In this document: positions 21,481 through 32,890 of the stretch, one piece after another | Layout of the letters: each line of letters opens with the position of its first letter | Position numbering within the stretch: the first letter of the stretch is position 1 | Assembly: GCA_009733715.1 (NCBI GenBank) | Contig: WMKJ01000064.1 | Span: 1-64,000, forward strand | Reading direction: 5' to 3' | Source: Herpomyces periplanetae | Taxonomy: Eukaryota > Ascomycota > Laboulbeniomycetes > Herpomycetales > Herpomycetaceae | Length of the DNA stretch: 64,000 nt | Program-made: the position numbers and the translations under genes | The notes under the pieces: model-generated | What the model was told of the DNA's origin: nothing | The model's database searches: none | What the model saw: only the letters and a program-made list of their open reading frames with translations

Positions 21481-22204
21481 ATCACGAGCTAGGGGCAAGA
21501 GGGCGGAAGAATGATTATGCAGGGAGAAGGGGGATCGGGGAGAATTGTTTGGAGAGCGATAATGCTCGAGAAAAATCAAGGCAAAACTAGATAATGTAGG
21601 ATGGTGGTGACTTTAATACTTAAGATCAAGATCCACGATCTATAATTCATGATAAAAAGAATAAACATCTTTTTATCAAGGATCCACAATTTAAACACGA
21701 CACTTCAATATTACTTGACATGGACGCTGTCTTAACATACTTAAGCGCTGAATTCAACTGGCAAATACACAAAATTGGATACAAATACCACAATCACGTA
21801 CCCACTTCATAATACATACTCTGTCAGCTCCAACATTTTGAAATTAACGGGCTATGCATACAATAGTTGTATTTTCCATTCCTTCTTATTTCCAACCATA
21901 CACACGACCATCTATTCGTTTGTGGTTTCTCTGGACCATTTGCCAATTCTCAGCTTCTCCGCATGCATTACAGTAAATTAATCAACATTACCCACATTTC
22001 TTCATCGTCCACCTCCATGCACACATCACATTCCAACAAACAGTAGTTGACAAAAAGTAAAGTCCTTCACACGGAAATCATAAACAACAAAATTTAAGGG
22101 TTAAAAGAATCTCGTGGCAAAATACTTATCCTTCTCCCATCGACTGCAACTAGCATTGAATACACCTGTTGAAACTGTCCCTAGATACATTTTATAGGCG
22201 CGGC

Positions 22205-23672
22205 TTAAAGCAATCCGAGAATGACTGTAAAAATCATTACCAGGGAACTGGAAATCGATAAAGCCGACACTTGAGACACGAATGTGCCTATGGTTCGCGA
22301 AGCAGCACTACTCTTCGAAGATCCAGTAGGTGTAGAACCTGCTCCACCCGGAACCCTCTGGGATCCAGCGCAGGTAAATCTTCCTTTGATAACTTTGTTG
22401 GCACCGTTAACCATCTTAAATTTGGAGCATTGATCAGCAATATCTTCTGTGCTTTGAAGGTTGAACGCGCCACGGATATCGGATAAAGATGGTATGTTAA
22501 TACTGAACAAATGTTAGCATAAGTCGGTAGTGTGGCGAAGCTTTACTAGGATTGCCTCCGGATTAACCGCTAACCAAAATTGTTACGGTGGCAGTAACAA
22601 CTAAGGAGCTAGGGGTGAATACGAAGGAATGGTGAGATCAAAAAGTACAAAAATAAATAAAAATCAGGGCAAGACACATGAAAATATTGGTGAAACAAGT
22701 CCACAAAATAGCAAAGGTGAAAAGGTAGAAAGAACATGTATACACGATTAAAATCACGACTTACGATTTTATGGGACCATTGCAATCAAAGGCGCCACCA
22801 ATGTTGCGCAAACGGGGAAAACCGTCAACAGAACGTAGTTGAGTGTTGTTAGCAATTTGAAAGCCACCACCAACAGTGTTTAGTTGAGGAAAGGAGGTGT
22901 TGGTAAGCTGAGTGTTCGACACAATGGAAAATGAACCTCCCACTCTTGACAAGTTACCACAAGAGATACTCTTTAGTGTATTTTCATAAAAACCGAGAGA
23001 ACCGTTAACGTATTTCAAAGATGGCAGGGACACAACTGATGCATCACGGAAAGTTAGGTTGTACGCCCAAAGTAGGTTGGGGAATGAGGCAACTAGACGA
23101 TCACCGTTGTTAACCAGGGTGAGAGAGGTAGACACGTTGACTAACTGCAACGTAACATCTTGAAGCATTCCGTTATTGGCAATGTAGAATTTGTCGGCGA
23201 CACGCACGTTAATACCGTCTAGAGAAGACAGGAACGTGTTCTGAATGTCAACGCTGGACACTTGTTGGACTTGAGATTTGAAGTTAAGCGCGTTTAGATT
23301 GGGTAAGCCTTGCCATGAGATTGATTCAACTGATGTTAAACGGGGAAAGTAAAGCTGGGAAAGGATTTGTACATCATTTAAACGGAATGTTTGTGAGATT
23401 GACTCTAGAGAGTCTGCACCTAACTGAGTCATCTGAGAAACATTACTAGCGATGAGACTACCTCTGATAGCACGAAGGTTTGGTATATTGATATTATCAG
23501 TGGTTCCGGTGGCTATGGCAATATTTCCGGTGAAGGTAGCGCAGGATGCCAAGGCAGAAGCATCACCGGCGTGATGGAGGGTTGTAGTGCCGGACACGCT
23601 GCATCCTATAGCATAAACGGATGCAACGGACACTAGAAGGAGGAAAAAGGAGTGAAAAATAAAATGTGGCAT
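22205..23672 (-). CDS. Ecm33/Sps2-family GPI-anchored cell-wall protein, 2 exons
   Basis: Exons 23672-22765 and 22502-22205 give 401 residues. It has a signal peptide (MPHFIFHSFFLLLVSVASVYA) and receptor-L-domain-like repeats built around LxxI.Gxxxxxx strands (for example FPQLNTVGGGFQIANNTQL and IPSLSDIRGAFNLQS). A Ser/Gly-rich stalk and a C-terminal hydrophobic tail suited to GPI addition follow. Ecm33-family proteins are needed for fungal wall integrity. Many N-x-S/T sites fit secretion and glycosylation. Intron 262 nt with a GTAAGT donor and TTCAG acceptor. The DNA upstream of the start is extremely pyrimidine-rich on the coding strand. Confidence 0.88.
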
Positions 23673-24830
23673 GTGAAAAGAGTATTATGGACCGATGAAT
23701 ACTTGTCGGTATGCAGTTAGTATGCGAAAGTGGACGCCACTCGACGAAGTAAAGAATGATAGAGTTAGGCAAAAGTGTATGGGAAGAAAAGAGAACAAAG
23801 ATAGCAATGAAAACTTAAAAAAAATGAACACGAGGAAGAAAATGTACACGGGGTGTTGGATTGGAAGGGATAAAAATGATGAAGGAGAAAGTTTAGAAGT
23901 ATACTATAGAAATAAGAACGTGTGGAAAGAGCCGTAAGAAATTGAGTATGAATGGATGAAAGTGTAAGGGAACAAGCATGTATTTACGGATGTATGAATT
24001 CAAGATGGGAAGAAAATAGAGAAGAGAAGATTGAGTAGTAAAGTAGCAAATAAAGAGGAGAAAAAATGGAGAGGAAAGGATAAGACGTATGAGGGAGATG
24101 GAAGGCGACGAAGGTGTTTGAAAGTTATGGTGTATATAAGCACGGGAAGGGTAGAAAGGGATAGAAAGGAAGGGGAGGAATGTACAATTAGTCTAGGGAG
24201 GAAAGTGAATGGAGGAAGTTAGAGCGGGAATACAACGAAGGGCCGATAGGGAGAAAAGATGGGGGAGAGTAATAGGACTAAGTACGGCTTAAAGAGAGTG
24301 AAAGAAGGGGAAGGGGGTACGGAGGTAAAGCGTAGGAGATAAAAAGTTAAGGTTTTAACTAGTGGTAGAAGTGGAGGCGATGAAGGAAAAAAGATGCAAA
24401 TTGGAAGAGAGGGTAAAAGGGAGTAAAAAGTAGAAAAGGAGGGGAAAAGGTAAGTAATGTAGAGAGAGAGGATGAAGAAGGGCTATTTAGAGGTAAGTTG
24501 GTGAATAAAAGAAGGAGTTGAGATGAGTAAAGTAAGAGAAGAGTATAGAAGGGCAGAGTAGAGTGGTGTACTAGAGTTGAGTAGTGAAGAAAGGTGTAAA
24601 GCAAAGAAAGTAAAAGAAGAAGCGAAAGAAAGTAGAAAATGGGAAGGAAAGATGAGCCTTTTAAAGGGACAAAACTTCCAAGGGGAATTGAGAAGAAAAG
24701 GATAGAATTCAAAGGACAGAATGTTGGGTTATTAATAAAGTTAGCCGAGGAGAGCAATTTAGGGAAGGAAGCCAGAGGAGATTTCCAGATTTAGAAGGAA
24801 GGGGTAAACCATGGATACAGAAAAGGGAAC
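23673..24830. other. Purine-rich (plus strand) leader-like region
   Basis: About 1.1 kb of plus-strand sequence made mostly of A and G, i.e. a CT-rich stretch on the coding strand just upstream of the Ecm33-like gene. It yields open frames rich in Leu, Ser, Phe and Pro on the minus strand that I regard as composition artefacts. It may be a long 5' leader. Confidence 0.5.
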
Positions 24831-25130
24831 AGGAGTATTAGTCAGCCGCCAATAACCCTGATTTGGTGAGAAGCAAAGTTAGGTGAAGGGATTCACGTAG
24901 CAACTTCCCAATTGGGACAGATATGCATTGGACTTGTCCCAGCACAGAAGGATGCGTAAAAAGTGGTGAGAGTAGTCCGGTCGCAGTTTCCCTTTTTGCA
25001 GGCTGCGAGTTGGTCTTTGGCCAGCCGCTTCCTGTGCGTCGGTGGTGGAGGGAAGGTGCTCTTTAAGGGTGATTATCGTGATGTGGTTGTTTAGCCCAAT
25101 TCCTTTAGACTGTCTCTTTTTCCTTGCCAT
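24831..25130. other. Balanced-composition core between two skewed regions
   Basis: 300 nt where the strand skew vanishes and GC rises. A minus-strand frame of 83 codons (25130-24879, MARKKRQSKGIG...) crosses it without matching anything I know. It could be the core of the divergent promoter, a small gene or a structured RNA. I cannot decide. Confidence 0.35.
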
Positions 25131-26925
25131 TTCTTTCCATTAGTTTATCTTGCCCTTTAAAATCCTTTTTATCCCACCCCCTTCCCCCATCCTCCAAATT
25201 CTTCCACCCTCCTCACCCCCATCCCACTGCCACTCCTACTTCCACTACTCTCTGTAAGCTTAATCTTACACAACTCATCCTCTATCCCTCTCCCCATCCG
25301 CTACTCTTCCTTCACTTCCTACTTAAGTGTGGTGTTTTTACGCCATTTATCTCTACAGTCCAACTCTACTCCGCCACCTCTATACTCTTCCCTTTCTCCC
25401 CTTATGTATTGTCGCCTCTAGTACTGACTCGCTTTAAGCGTTTCCTCTTCCAATCGCAACACACACAAACTACTTTTGTGATCTACTTTCTTTGTTCTAC
25501 CTTGCCGCTCAACCCCATCTGTCTAAATATTTATTAATGTTGTGCTGGCAGTTTTGAGTAGCATCAAACCTCATTCACTTATCTTTTTAACGTAGCTTTC
25601 TCTAACTAATTACACCTTCTATTCATCTTTCTTTCAACTTACCATAAATCCCCTTTACAACCGCCACTCTTCCTCCCCCTCTCTCCCTTGTATTCCTCTT
25701 AGTATGGTCAGGCCGCGAGCATCAGCCCTACTGTTCGTTCAATCTCATCTCCGCTTAACTCACCGTCTCTGTTTACCCTCCAAGCTAACTTGAACCCCCA
25801 ACTCACCTACCAATTATTTGGTCGTCTTTCTTAATTATTACCTTCAAAATATCCTTAGTAGTACAATCGTATCTCCAATTCATCTGTCTAACTTCACTAT
25901 ACCTCCAATTCACCCATACAATTCCCACATCTATGACACCAGACCACGATATCTTTCACATTTCTACCCTCTAATACTCATCACATGATATCCTATTATT
26001 CTTTAAACCCTCATCATATTTTAATTTAATCATTTTAATTCCATCGAGTCCCTCGTACGGACATGGTGAGCACGATCACGACCATAACTATAGTGCTCAT
26101 TTATCCCACTTTCTCGGTCTAGCGGTTGTTAACTAATAAACAACAACAAACCACCTTTACTTTCCATCCGCTGCCCTTCAAAAATACATGTAATATTTCC
26201 AACACCTATTTAACTTACCATACTATACCTTACCTTACCTTACCGTACAATGCCCTTTCCCACGTATACTTAATCCCCTCAAATTTCATTTATCCCTCAT
26301 AATAAATAGCCGATCTTCAATACCTCGTAAACGACTATTTGAGCCGTGTTACTCTCACTTTCCACTAACTAAACCTTGTACCCGCGTCATTAATTGCCTT
26401 GAATAGTTTACCCTTGTCAAACTAGTTTAAGGTCAACCTAGAGAACTTTCAGAGAAACTCACTCTCGCACTCAATCTTTCTCCTACAATCACCTTTCCAA
26501 ACTTCACCTTTTACTCTCAACATCATCATCCATACTCTCTCCCCCATCCTGAAATTTTACTCGGAAATTTTCCCCTCGTATTCCAACGATTGTCTACCAA
26601 AAATTGCCCATATCCATAATTTTTCGTCCATGAATACGAGAAGTATCCGGACAAAACACTATAACGACCACCGGCACGATATTTTTGTGGCAAAGTATGC
26701 TCCACTCTCCTCTCCTAACCCCTGTCTTGGCATATCCCTCTCAGATTTATAACTCGAAATATATAAATCTCGCCTCCCCCCCACACATTCTATTGTTCGC
26801 TATTCACTTTTTTTTTACCTTATCTTTCGACTTTTAATGTCTCGTTCAAGCTTCCGTTCCTACGTCTTTCTTACAATTGCCAATTCAATTCGTTACACCA
26901 ACTACTATTCTCAGCCTTACTTACC
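25131..26925. other. Pyrimidine-rich (plus strand) leader-like region
   Basis: Strong C/T excess on the plus strand, most marked at 25130-25450 and 26450-26925, ending at the RGS gene start. This mirrors the purine-rich block on the other side of the spacer. No gene assigned. Confidence 0.5.
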
Positions 26926-28953
26926 ATGGACTCTACTCTTCATCGTGTTCCGCCTTCGAAATTCTTACTTTACTCAGATTTCATCGATCTTTTCTCCACC
27001 CTCATCGTCAGTCTTCCCCTCACTCCTCACCGGTACCGCCTTCAAAAAATAAACCATTCATTCACTTCTCAAGAAGCTATCGCAAATCTTTCTTCCCTAC
27101 GAATCTCACAGTCAACCCGTATCCCTGACCCTTCATTGCCGTCTCGTTTCCTGACTACCACAACCACTACCATTTTCTCCATGCCATACTCTCTTGCCCG
27201 TTCCCTATGCAATAAATTCTATCAGGCTCACCTCATTGCACCTCCCTCGACTCGTTTATCCCTCGTTTCTATCTCCACTCCTGCGTCCCCCTCATCTCCC
27301 CCTTCATTTTCCGATAAAAACGCTGTCTGGGTTCTAACGCCAAAGGGTTTGCATCTTTTATCCAGATTTTGTCAACGCAATGGAATTTCCCAGCCTAATA
27401 TCCTACCTCTACTCCAAACTACTTCAGTGTCCCTTCCACGTTTACTCATTCTAGAACGTGATTCCATATCAGACTTAATTTACTCTGATCAATCAACTGT
27501 TCACGTCATATTTCAACGTTTTGCTTCTCCTTCTCCAAACATCACCTCCAATCATTCATCTATATCATTCCACCCATTTAATCATTTTAATTCCAATTCC
27601 AATTCCAATTCCCTTTTACTTAACCCTCCTACACCAAACGTTCCTTCTGTTCCCTCTGCAATCGCAAATTTCACATCTCCCTCTCACACCCATACCTCCA
27701 CCTCTAACCAAGCTCTTCCCCCTCTACAACTTCATTCCACTACATCATCATCATCAAACTCATCTTCAAATTCCTCGGATTCCCAATCCCCATCAATGTC
27801 GTCAATTTATTCGACTTACTCCACTGAATCCGATGCACGTTCCCCCCTTTCTTCCCAATCTCCCATCCCCGGCGTCAAACTAGAACGTCGTCGTAAAATT
27901 CATGACAAAGCCTACTGGCACGTGTTCTCCGGGAAAACTGCCGTAGACTGGCTCCTCGATTGCTCGACTGTCATTGACCTTCGAGAGGCAGTTCAAATCG
28001 CTTCACTATTCCTCCACCATAATTTAATTCAGCCTGTTATATCCTTAAATTCATCATCTACCACTTTCTCGCCAACAAAAGATTCCCTTTATTGCTTTAC
28101 CCCAAAAGGTCGAAAAGTTGCTGGATGGGTGCCAAACGGATCCTCTCAAGCTCGATCCCATACAAATTCATCGAGTAGCGAATCGAACACTCAATCTCGT
28201 CCGCCCGATGCCCTTCTAACTGCTTCTTCAGCCTCTCGTATGTCATACATCATTCATAATCCAGCCTTTCGGCTATTGTTCCGTGAGTATCTAAGATTGA
28301 CACATTGTGAGGAAAATTTATCATTCTTCCTTGAAGTTCAACAGTTCCTGGTTCACTACAGATCAGTACGACGGGCAGCTTCAGCCGCAGCTGTTGCAGC
28401 TGCAATTGACCGTTACTACATATGTGATTGCCAGTGTTCTTCCATTTCGGCCACATCTTCTACCGTGTCGTGTTCATTAGAGTATCCATGTTCCCCAAGA
28501 TTTGTCGACCTCATTCGCGAGACACTCGCTGCCGCATACAACTTATACAACTCCTTTCTAGCCCCTGGTTCACCTAGTGAACTTAATATTGATCACGCTT
28601 TACGCACTACCCTTGCATCACGCATGACTCGTGCAGTAGTTGGGCAACAAACTTCATCAATTCATACACCAATTCAATCACGATCTCTCATTCCATCCAC
28701 TACTTCATGTTTATGCTCCTGTCATAGGCCTTCACAATCTTTTTCACCTTCGCCTTCAGTCTCCGCCTCAACTGCTTCGTCTCCACGTAACCCCGCCAAC
28801 TTTTTGTTACCCTGTCTTGATGAAGTTGCCTCATTGTTTGCCCGGGCCCAAGCTGCCGTGTTTCGTCTTATGGCTAGTGATTCAGCTCCAAAGTTTGTCC
28901 GTGAACCACGCTACGCAGAAGCCGTTGCCGCTCAACATTTGCTTGTCACTTAA
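26926..28953 (+). CDS. RGS protein of the FlbA/Sst2 family (DEP-DEP-RGS)
   Basis: Single-exon, 675 residues. The N-terminal fungal DEP-type module has DFIDLFSTLIVSLPLTPHR, SQEAIANLSSL, TTTTTTIFSMPYSLARS and LTPKGLHLLSRFCQRNGI, all typical of FlbA/Sst2. A second DEP follows a Ser-rich linker (about residue 318 on: AYWHVFSGKTAVDWLLD). The RGS domain starts near residue 433 (NPAFRLLFREYLRL, then CEENLSFFLEVQQF) and ends at about 670. RGS proteins speed GTP hydrolysis on G-alpha subunits and damp pheromone or growth signalling. The RGS domain carries a Cys-rich insertion (CDCQCSS...CSLEYPC) in its middle. The start ATG immediately precedes the conserved module. Confidence 0.92.
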   Translation: MDSTLHRVPPSKFLLYSDFIDLFSTLIVSLPLTPHRYRLQKINHSFTSQEAIANLSSLRISQSTRIPDPSLPSRFLTTTTTTIFSMPYSLARSLCNKFYQAHLIAPPSTRLSLVSISTPASPSSPPSFSDKNAVWVLTPKGLHLLSRFCQRNGISQPNILPLLQTTSVSLPRLLILERDSISDLIYSDQSTVHVIFQRFASPSPNITSNHSSISFHPFNHFNSNSNSNSLLLNPPTPNVPSVPSAIANFTSPSHTHTSTSNQALPPLQLHSTTSSSSNSSSNSSDSQSPSMSSIYSTYSTESDARSPLSSQSPIPGVKLERRRKIHDKAYWHVFSGKTAVDWLLDCSTVIDLREAVQIASLFLHHNLIQPVISLNSSSTTFSPTKDSLYCFTPKGRKVAGWVPNGSSQARSHTNSSSSESNTQSRPPDALLTASSASRMSYIIHNPAFRLLFREYLRLTHCEENLSFFLEVQQFLVHYRSVRRAASAAAVAAAIDRYYICDCQCSSISATSSTVSCSLEYPCSPRFVDLIRETLAAAYNLYNSFLAPGSPSELNIDHALRTTLASRMTRAVVGQQTSSIHTPIQSRSLIPSTTSCLCSCHRPSQSFSPSPSVSASTASSPRNPANFLLPCLDEVASLFARAQAAVFRLMASDSAPKFVREPRYAEAVAAQHLLVT

Positions 28954-29393
28954 CATTTAAACGTATTGTGATAAGCATTGGTTTGTCAACTTTACGACGC
29001 TGTGATGGCAACATGTTCGTTTTACGATGTGTAACCACTGTTACTTTTCGTTTCTTTCATCTTACATTATCTGGCAGCTGGCTAGCGTTATCAATTGACA
29101 CCGTCATTTTTACGTACTGTCAGCTACGGTTTGGTACTACGCATACTTCTAGATCGCCGAGGGGATCCGCTGCTCGTGCAAATATGTTCGCATCGAAACG
29201 AATTTCGGCTCCGTTAATTCCAATTTTTGTGACGCTACTTACGCAATTGCGTTTAATCGTGATATTTACCCGTAACATGCGCCCGTTTACCGTGAACAAA
29301 CGACTGGGTATTTGACGTGTATAGTTTGGAATCTTTGCATTGTGTTACATTAATATGATCAATGTATCGTTTTATGAACGTTAATTAGTTGAT

Positions 29394-29735
29394 TTATCGA
29401 TGAATAGTGTAGAGTATATTAAGCTTGAAGGTACAATGTTCGGTTGCTTTGTTGTAACAATAAAAGTCAGTATTTTCCTCCGTCGTTTTTACCTCATACG
29501 GTAGAAGGAAGCAGAGTTGCCGTTTAACAACCAATCCACGTGCTGAATAATGAGGGATAGCTTGTTTTTCGGGGGAAATAATCAAGTACGGGGAGGATGC
29601 GTGTATGTACGTGTTAACGTCGAGGGGTAAAATATCGTTTAATTTTTTTAACAAGATATTTTCCATACGTGCATCTAACCGCCTAAATGTGGGACTAAAT
29701 TTATCGTACGAGAAAACAACGGCAAAGCTATTCAG
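29394..29735 (-). CDS. Possible exon of an unrecognised gene
   Basis: Minus-strand frame open for 113 codons, containing SYDKFSPTFRRLDARMENIL and SSPYLIISPEKQAIPHYSA. Amino-acid composition and codon choice look protein-like, but I recognise no family. A GTAAAA donor follows the LLPYE segment near 29493. An overlapping frame just upstream (to 29732) ends in VEMDELNKFWIKYD, which could be the preceding exon. I could not build a consistent spliced model. Confidence 0.25.
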   Translation of the reverse strand: MNSFAVVFSYDKFSPTFRRLDARMENILLKKLNDILPLDVNTYIHASSPYLIISPEKQAIPHYSARGLVVKRQLCFLLPYEVKTTEENTDFYCYNKATEHCTFKLNILYTIHR

Positions 29736-29846
29736 TCATATTTAATCCAGAATTTATTAAGCTCATCCATTTCGACCTGTACAAATCCTATGAAAATTTC
29801 ATTACAGACATCTACTTTTACCACTTCGTATCTCACAGGAATTGGG

Positions 29847-29852
29847 CACGTG
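29847..29852. promoter_or_regulatory. CACGTG E-box
   Basis: Context GGGCACGTGATTA. It lies upstream of the doubtful minus-strand exon. Motif evidence only. Confidence 0.25.
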
Positions 29853-30070
29853 ATTATCTGGACAGCTTCGCGTGCGAGGGGGAGTGATTTTGGTGGGGCG
29901 AAGTGAGACTTGGAAGTGAAAAAGACAAACAGTCGGGTTGAAGTGGATAAGTTGGAAGTTGGAATGATGGATGATTGTTTAATAAAATGTATCAGAGAGC
30001 TAATTTGGCTTTGAATATACGTACTTTTGCACACCCACACTCACAAGGACTCATACATTCGTGCAGATAT

Positions 30071-30098
30071 ACATGCGTGCGTGCGTGCATGCATGCAT
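30071..30098. repeat. (GTGC)n/(CATG)n repeat
   Basis: GTGCGTGCGTGCATGCATGCAT-type alternating repeat, similar to the one at 18901-18956. Confidence 0.75.
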
Positions 30099-30916
30099 AA
30101 ATCCAATTGTTTACAATTTTCATTAAACTAGGGTGTAGTGTTTCTTTTATAGTGTATTGGTTAGTTACGTTCAGTAAGTTTAAGTTGACACGGCTAACAT
30201 ATCGGTGACGAAAGTTACCCGTGCATTGGTGTATCAAGACGATAAGATCTTCCTATTGTATAAATATTTTTAGTTGAACTATACACAGAGTATGTATACG
30301 TTGACTTGTGCTCTGGTTGATTTATCCACTAGTTTCAGGTAATGAAGAGTACTTGACGACAAGGAGATGGAAATTTTTAACCCCTTGTAGGAAAGGGAGG
30401 ATTTGAGAATCTGTTTCACTCAAAACGATCATGATAATGAACGAGGAAAATCACTTGCAAAAAACGCTAGTAAATATTTAGCGTCGTTTATATACACATG
30501 AACGCACACCACCAAATTTTTAGAGGGTAATGAAAAATAGCGCGTAAAAGGCTTATATGCGAAGCATACAAATCAACGGAAAGTGATTGCATGCTAAATT
30601 AAAGACATGATGAGTATATTAATCCAAGGTTTGGAACAAGGATGTTCCAAACCATTGTTATTGCTGCGAATGTAAAGGATTGTGTAGCAGAGGATTTTCC
30701 GAAAATTTTGCAATACTAGCGGGTCAGTGTTCGCTCTGTTTCTTGATTCAAAGTGGGTGGGATAAGGTACGAGATTGAATGATTGATAGAATATTTATCA
30801 AGCGAACAAACTTGGAAGTTCACGTTAATTTACTTTACATACGGGAAGCATGTTTCGGATAACATGAGGATAATCTATATTAAAGCTACGTATGTAATGG
30901 TATGCCGATTAGTCAT

Positions 30917-31180
30917 TTATAGTGAAAGTGAAAAATTAACCGTTCCCTCGACTGAATAAATAGGAGACAAGGTTAATTTTTCTTTCATCAACTGGATAGG
31001 ATTGAGTAAACTCTCTGACTGGAGAATAATGAAAAGTTCTTGAAAGCTGTTGGCAGTATAAAGAGAATTACAAACAGATCCGTCAGGAGAAATTCCCCAG
31101 CGTATTTGACCACTGTATAATACAAAGTAATTACCCAAAGTCGCACTTAAGAGAACACCAAATTTAACCCACCCAGCACC
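30917..31180 (-). CDS. Possible exon of an unrecognised gene
   Basis: A minus-strand frame open from just after an in-frame stop (31183) to a stop at 30917. It reads GAGWVKFGVLLSATLGNYF then VLYSGQIRWGISPDGSV and is coding-like in codon choice. There is no in-frame ATG at its start and a TTTAAG acceptor-like site precedes it, so it would be an internal or last exon. I found no partner exon and no family match. Confidence 0.25.
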   Translation of the reverse strand, partial: GAGWVKFGVLLSATLGNYFVLYSGQIRWGISPDGSVCNSLYTANSFQELFIILQSESLLNPIQLMKEKLTLSPIYSVEGTVNFSLSL

Positions 31181-32890
31181 TTAAATAGATTGTACATTAC
31201 AATACGTTCCCTTGCCTTTACAATACTTAGCGATAAATTCCTTCTCCAACCAACCCGTACAAACAATACCCCAAACCCCAAAATATCTTCTCATCGAGCC
31301 ATCACCACTTTACACTCTTAACCAGCTCAACTCAACCCCATCACCACCCGATGCATCGCCACATAAGTCCCACGTTACGCCTCCACAGCCCCATTGTGTG
31401 GCAGCTCGCTTGCCTTTCAAGGCGTTGGTAAGCTTTGGCTGATGTAAGCGGGAGTTGTGAGGTGGGATTCTTAATTGATAAGTTTTGATTTAGGAGTTTA
31501 AAAGTCAGATTAACTTTCTCGCAGTTTTACAATAATTGGTTATGTGTACAATTGTTAAATAGTGATTATTTTGGCTGTTAGCCGTTGGATTTTTAATATT
31601 TGCAAAATTTCACACTTCTATTATTACTTTGGGACGCGATTTGGGGTTAAAAGAAGCGGTGTGGTAATTTAACCCTAGTCGCACTTTCAAAGTGTACGTG
31701 GTTAACTAGTGTCTTCGCGCGTTAACAGCGGCTCTTTTTATCTCGCTTCTATTCTATCGGTCTATTTACGCTGTTCACGCGCATAACCTTCTAAATTTTA
31801 CTCTTTCAGGCTCATGACGCCGATTGGGCATTGAACTGACAACATTATCGTCGAATATCCGTTTCCCTCTGCATACGTTAACCTACCCATCCTCTTCCTC
31901 ATTCGGAACAACATGTACTAGCGTAAGTTTTAGCGCTAAAAAGTTCGTGTTCACTTTGGGCACTTATATACTAAAAATATTCTCGTTATACTGCCTTTCA
32001 ATCTTTATTTTTTCCCTTGCCTCTTTCTGTCTTTCTTTTAACCCTCCCAATTATTTCTACAATCCTTGCCTCAATCGTAAACATTTCTGGGGCATTTTGA
32101 ACCGAGTCAATTTCGCGTTTATAATTGCCTCCTTGTACTCCTTACTCTACCATGATACTTTGCAGACGTATATCTTGTTGCTCTTCTCGAATATTTTTTA
32201 CTTACACTCATTTAATGCCTCCCCTTTGACCCTGTGAAAGCAATTTCTTCTTATCTCCTATCCTATTTTGCATCCTTATTTCATTCTCTCCTAATTCTCA
32301 TCCTCTGAGGTACACTATCCTACCAAGGTTTACTTTAACTTCAAATACCTACTCATACTCGGAGAAATCCTTAATCTCACCAACCCCAAGTTTCCTTCTC
32401 GTTTTTCTTCTCGTTGCATAAATTCTTCTACCAGAATACTTCAATCATATTTCATCTTCCTAACAGTGGTTAATCACAGCTACTTATCACTTTGCCTTCC
32501 TAAAACTTACATCTCTGTGCTTTCATTTTTTTCAAGTTATTCGTGATCCCAAAATCTTCCTCTCTGCCTCTTTTCTATATTTTCTCATCCCACCTAATCA
32601 TCACCTTTTAATTTTTTTCTAATCTTCTGCCCTCCATTTTTCTATTTTCATATACTAAATTTTATCAACCTCTACCATACTCCCCTCAACTTTTTCACTT
32701 CATTCGGTCATGCCGCTCATTTATACTTATACTTCTCTCTACATTTGATCCGTTTTATGCTTTATCCTATCGCATAATTTTTCTTTTCACTATACCTCTG
32801 CTTACCATTCTCTTGTAGTTGTGTCACCTTACTTAACCAAGCTTCTCCATTATCTATAACTTCCTTTCGCGTATTTCCCTCTACACCAGC

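Larger units (their letters stand above)
20303..22204. other. Region upstream of bHLH gene, 3' of Ecm33-like gene
   Basis: 1.9 kb with no assigned gene. Minus-strand frames at 20876-21076 and 20599-20802 have plausible splice-like sites at their edges (a GTAAAC donor near 20883) but resemble no family. The region also holds a CA repeat and a perfect GATCACGTGATC palindrome. Confidence 0.4.
28954..32890. other. Long thinly populated gap
   Basis: 3.9 kb between the RGS gene and SOG2. It contains two coding-like minus-strand frames listed separately, a CATG repeat and a possible 382 nt leader intron (31428-31809, GTAAGC to TTTCAG). From about 31,860 it has a pyrimidine-rich leader before SOG2. 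The remainder is AT-rich with no signal I can name. Confidence 0.45.

Noticed and set aside
24359-24757. 132-codon minus-strand frame rich in Leu, Ser and Phe
   Set aside because: It lies wholly inside the CT-skewed leader-like block. Its composition is that of the skew and no motif stands out.
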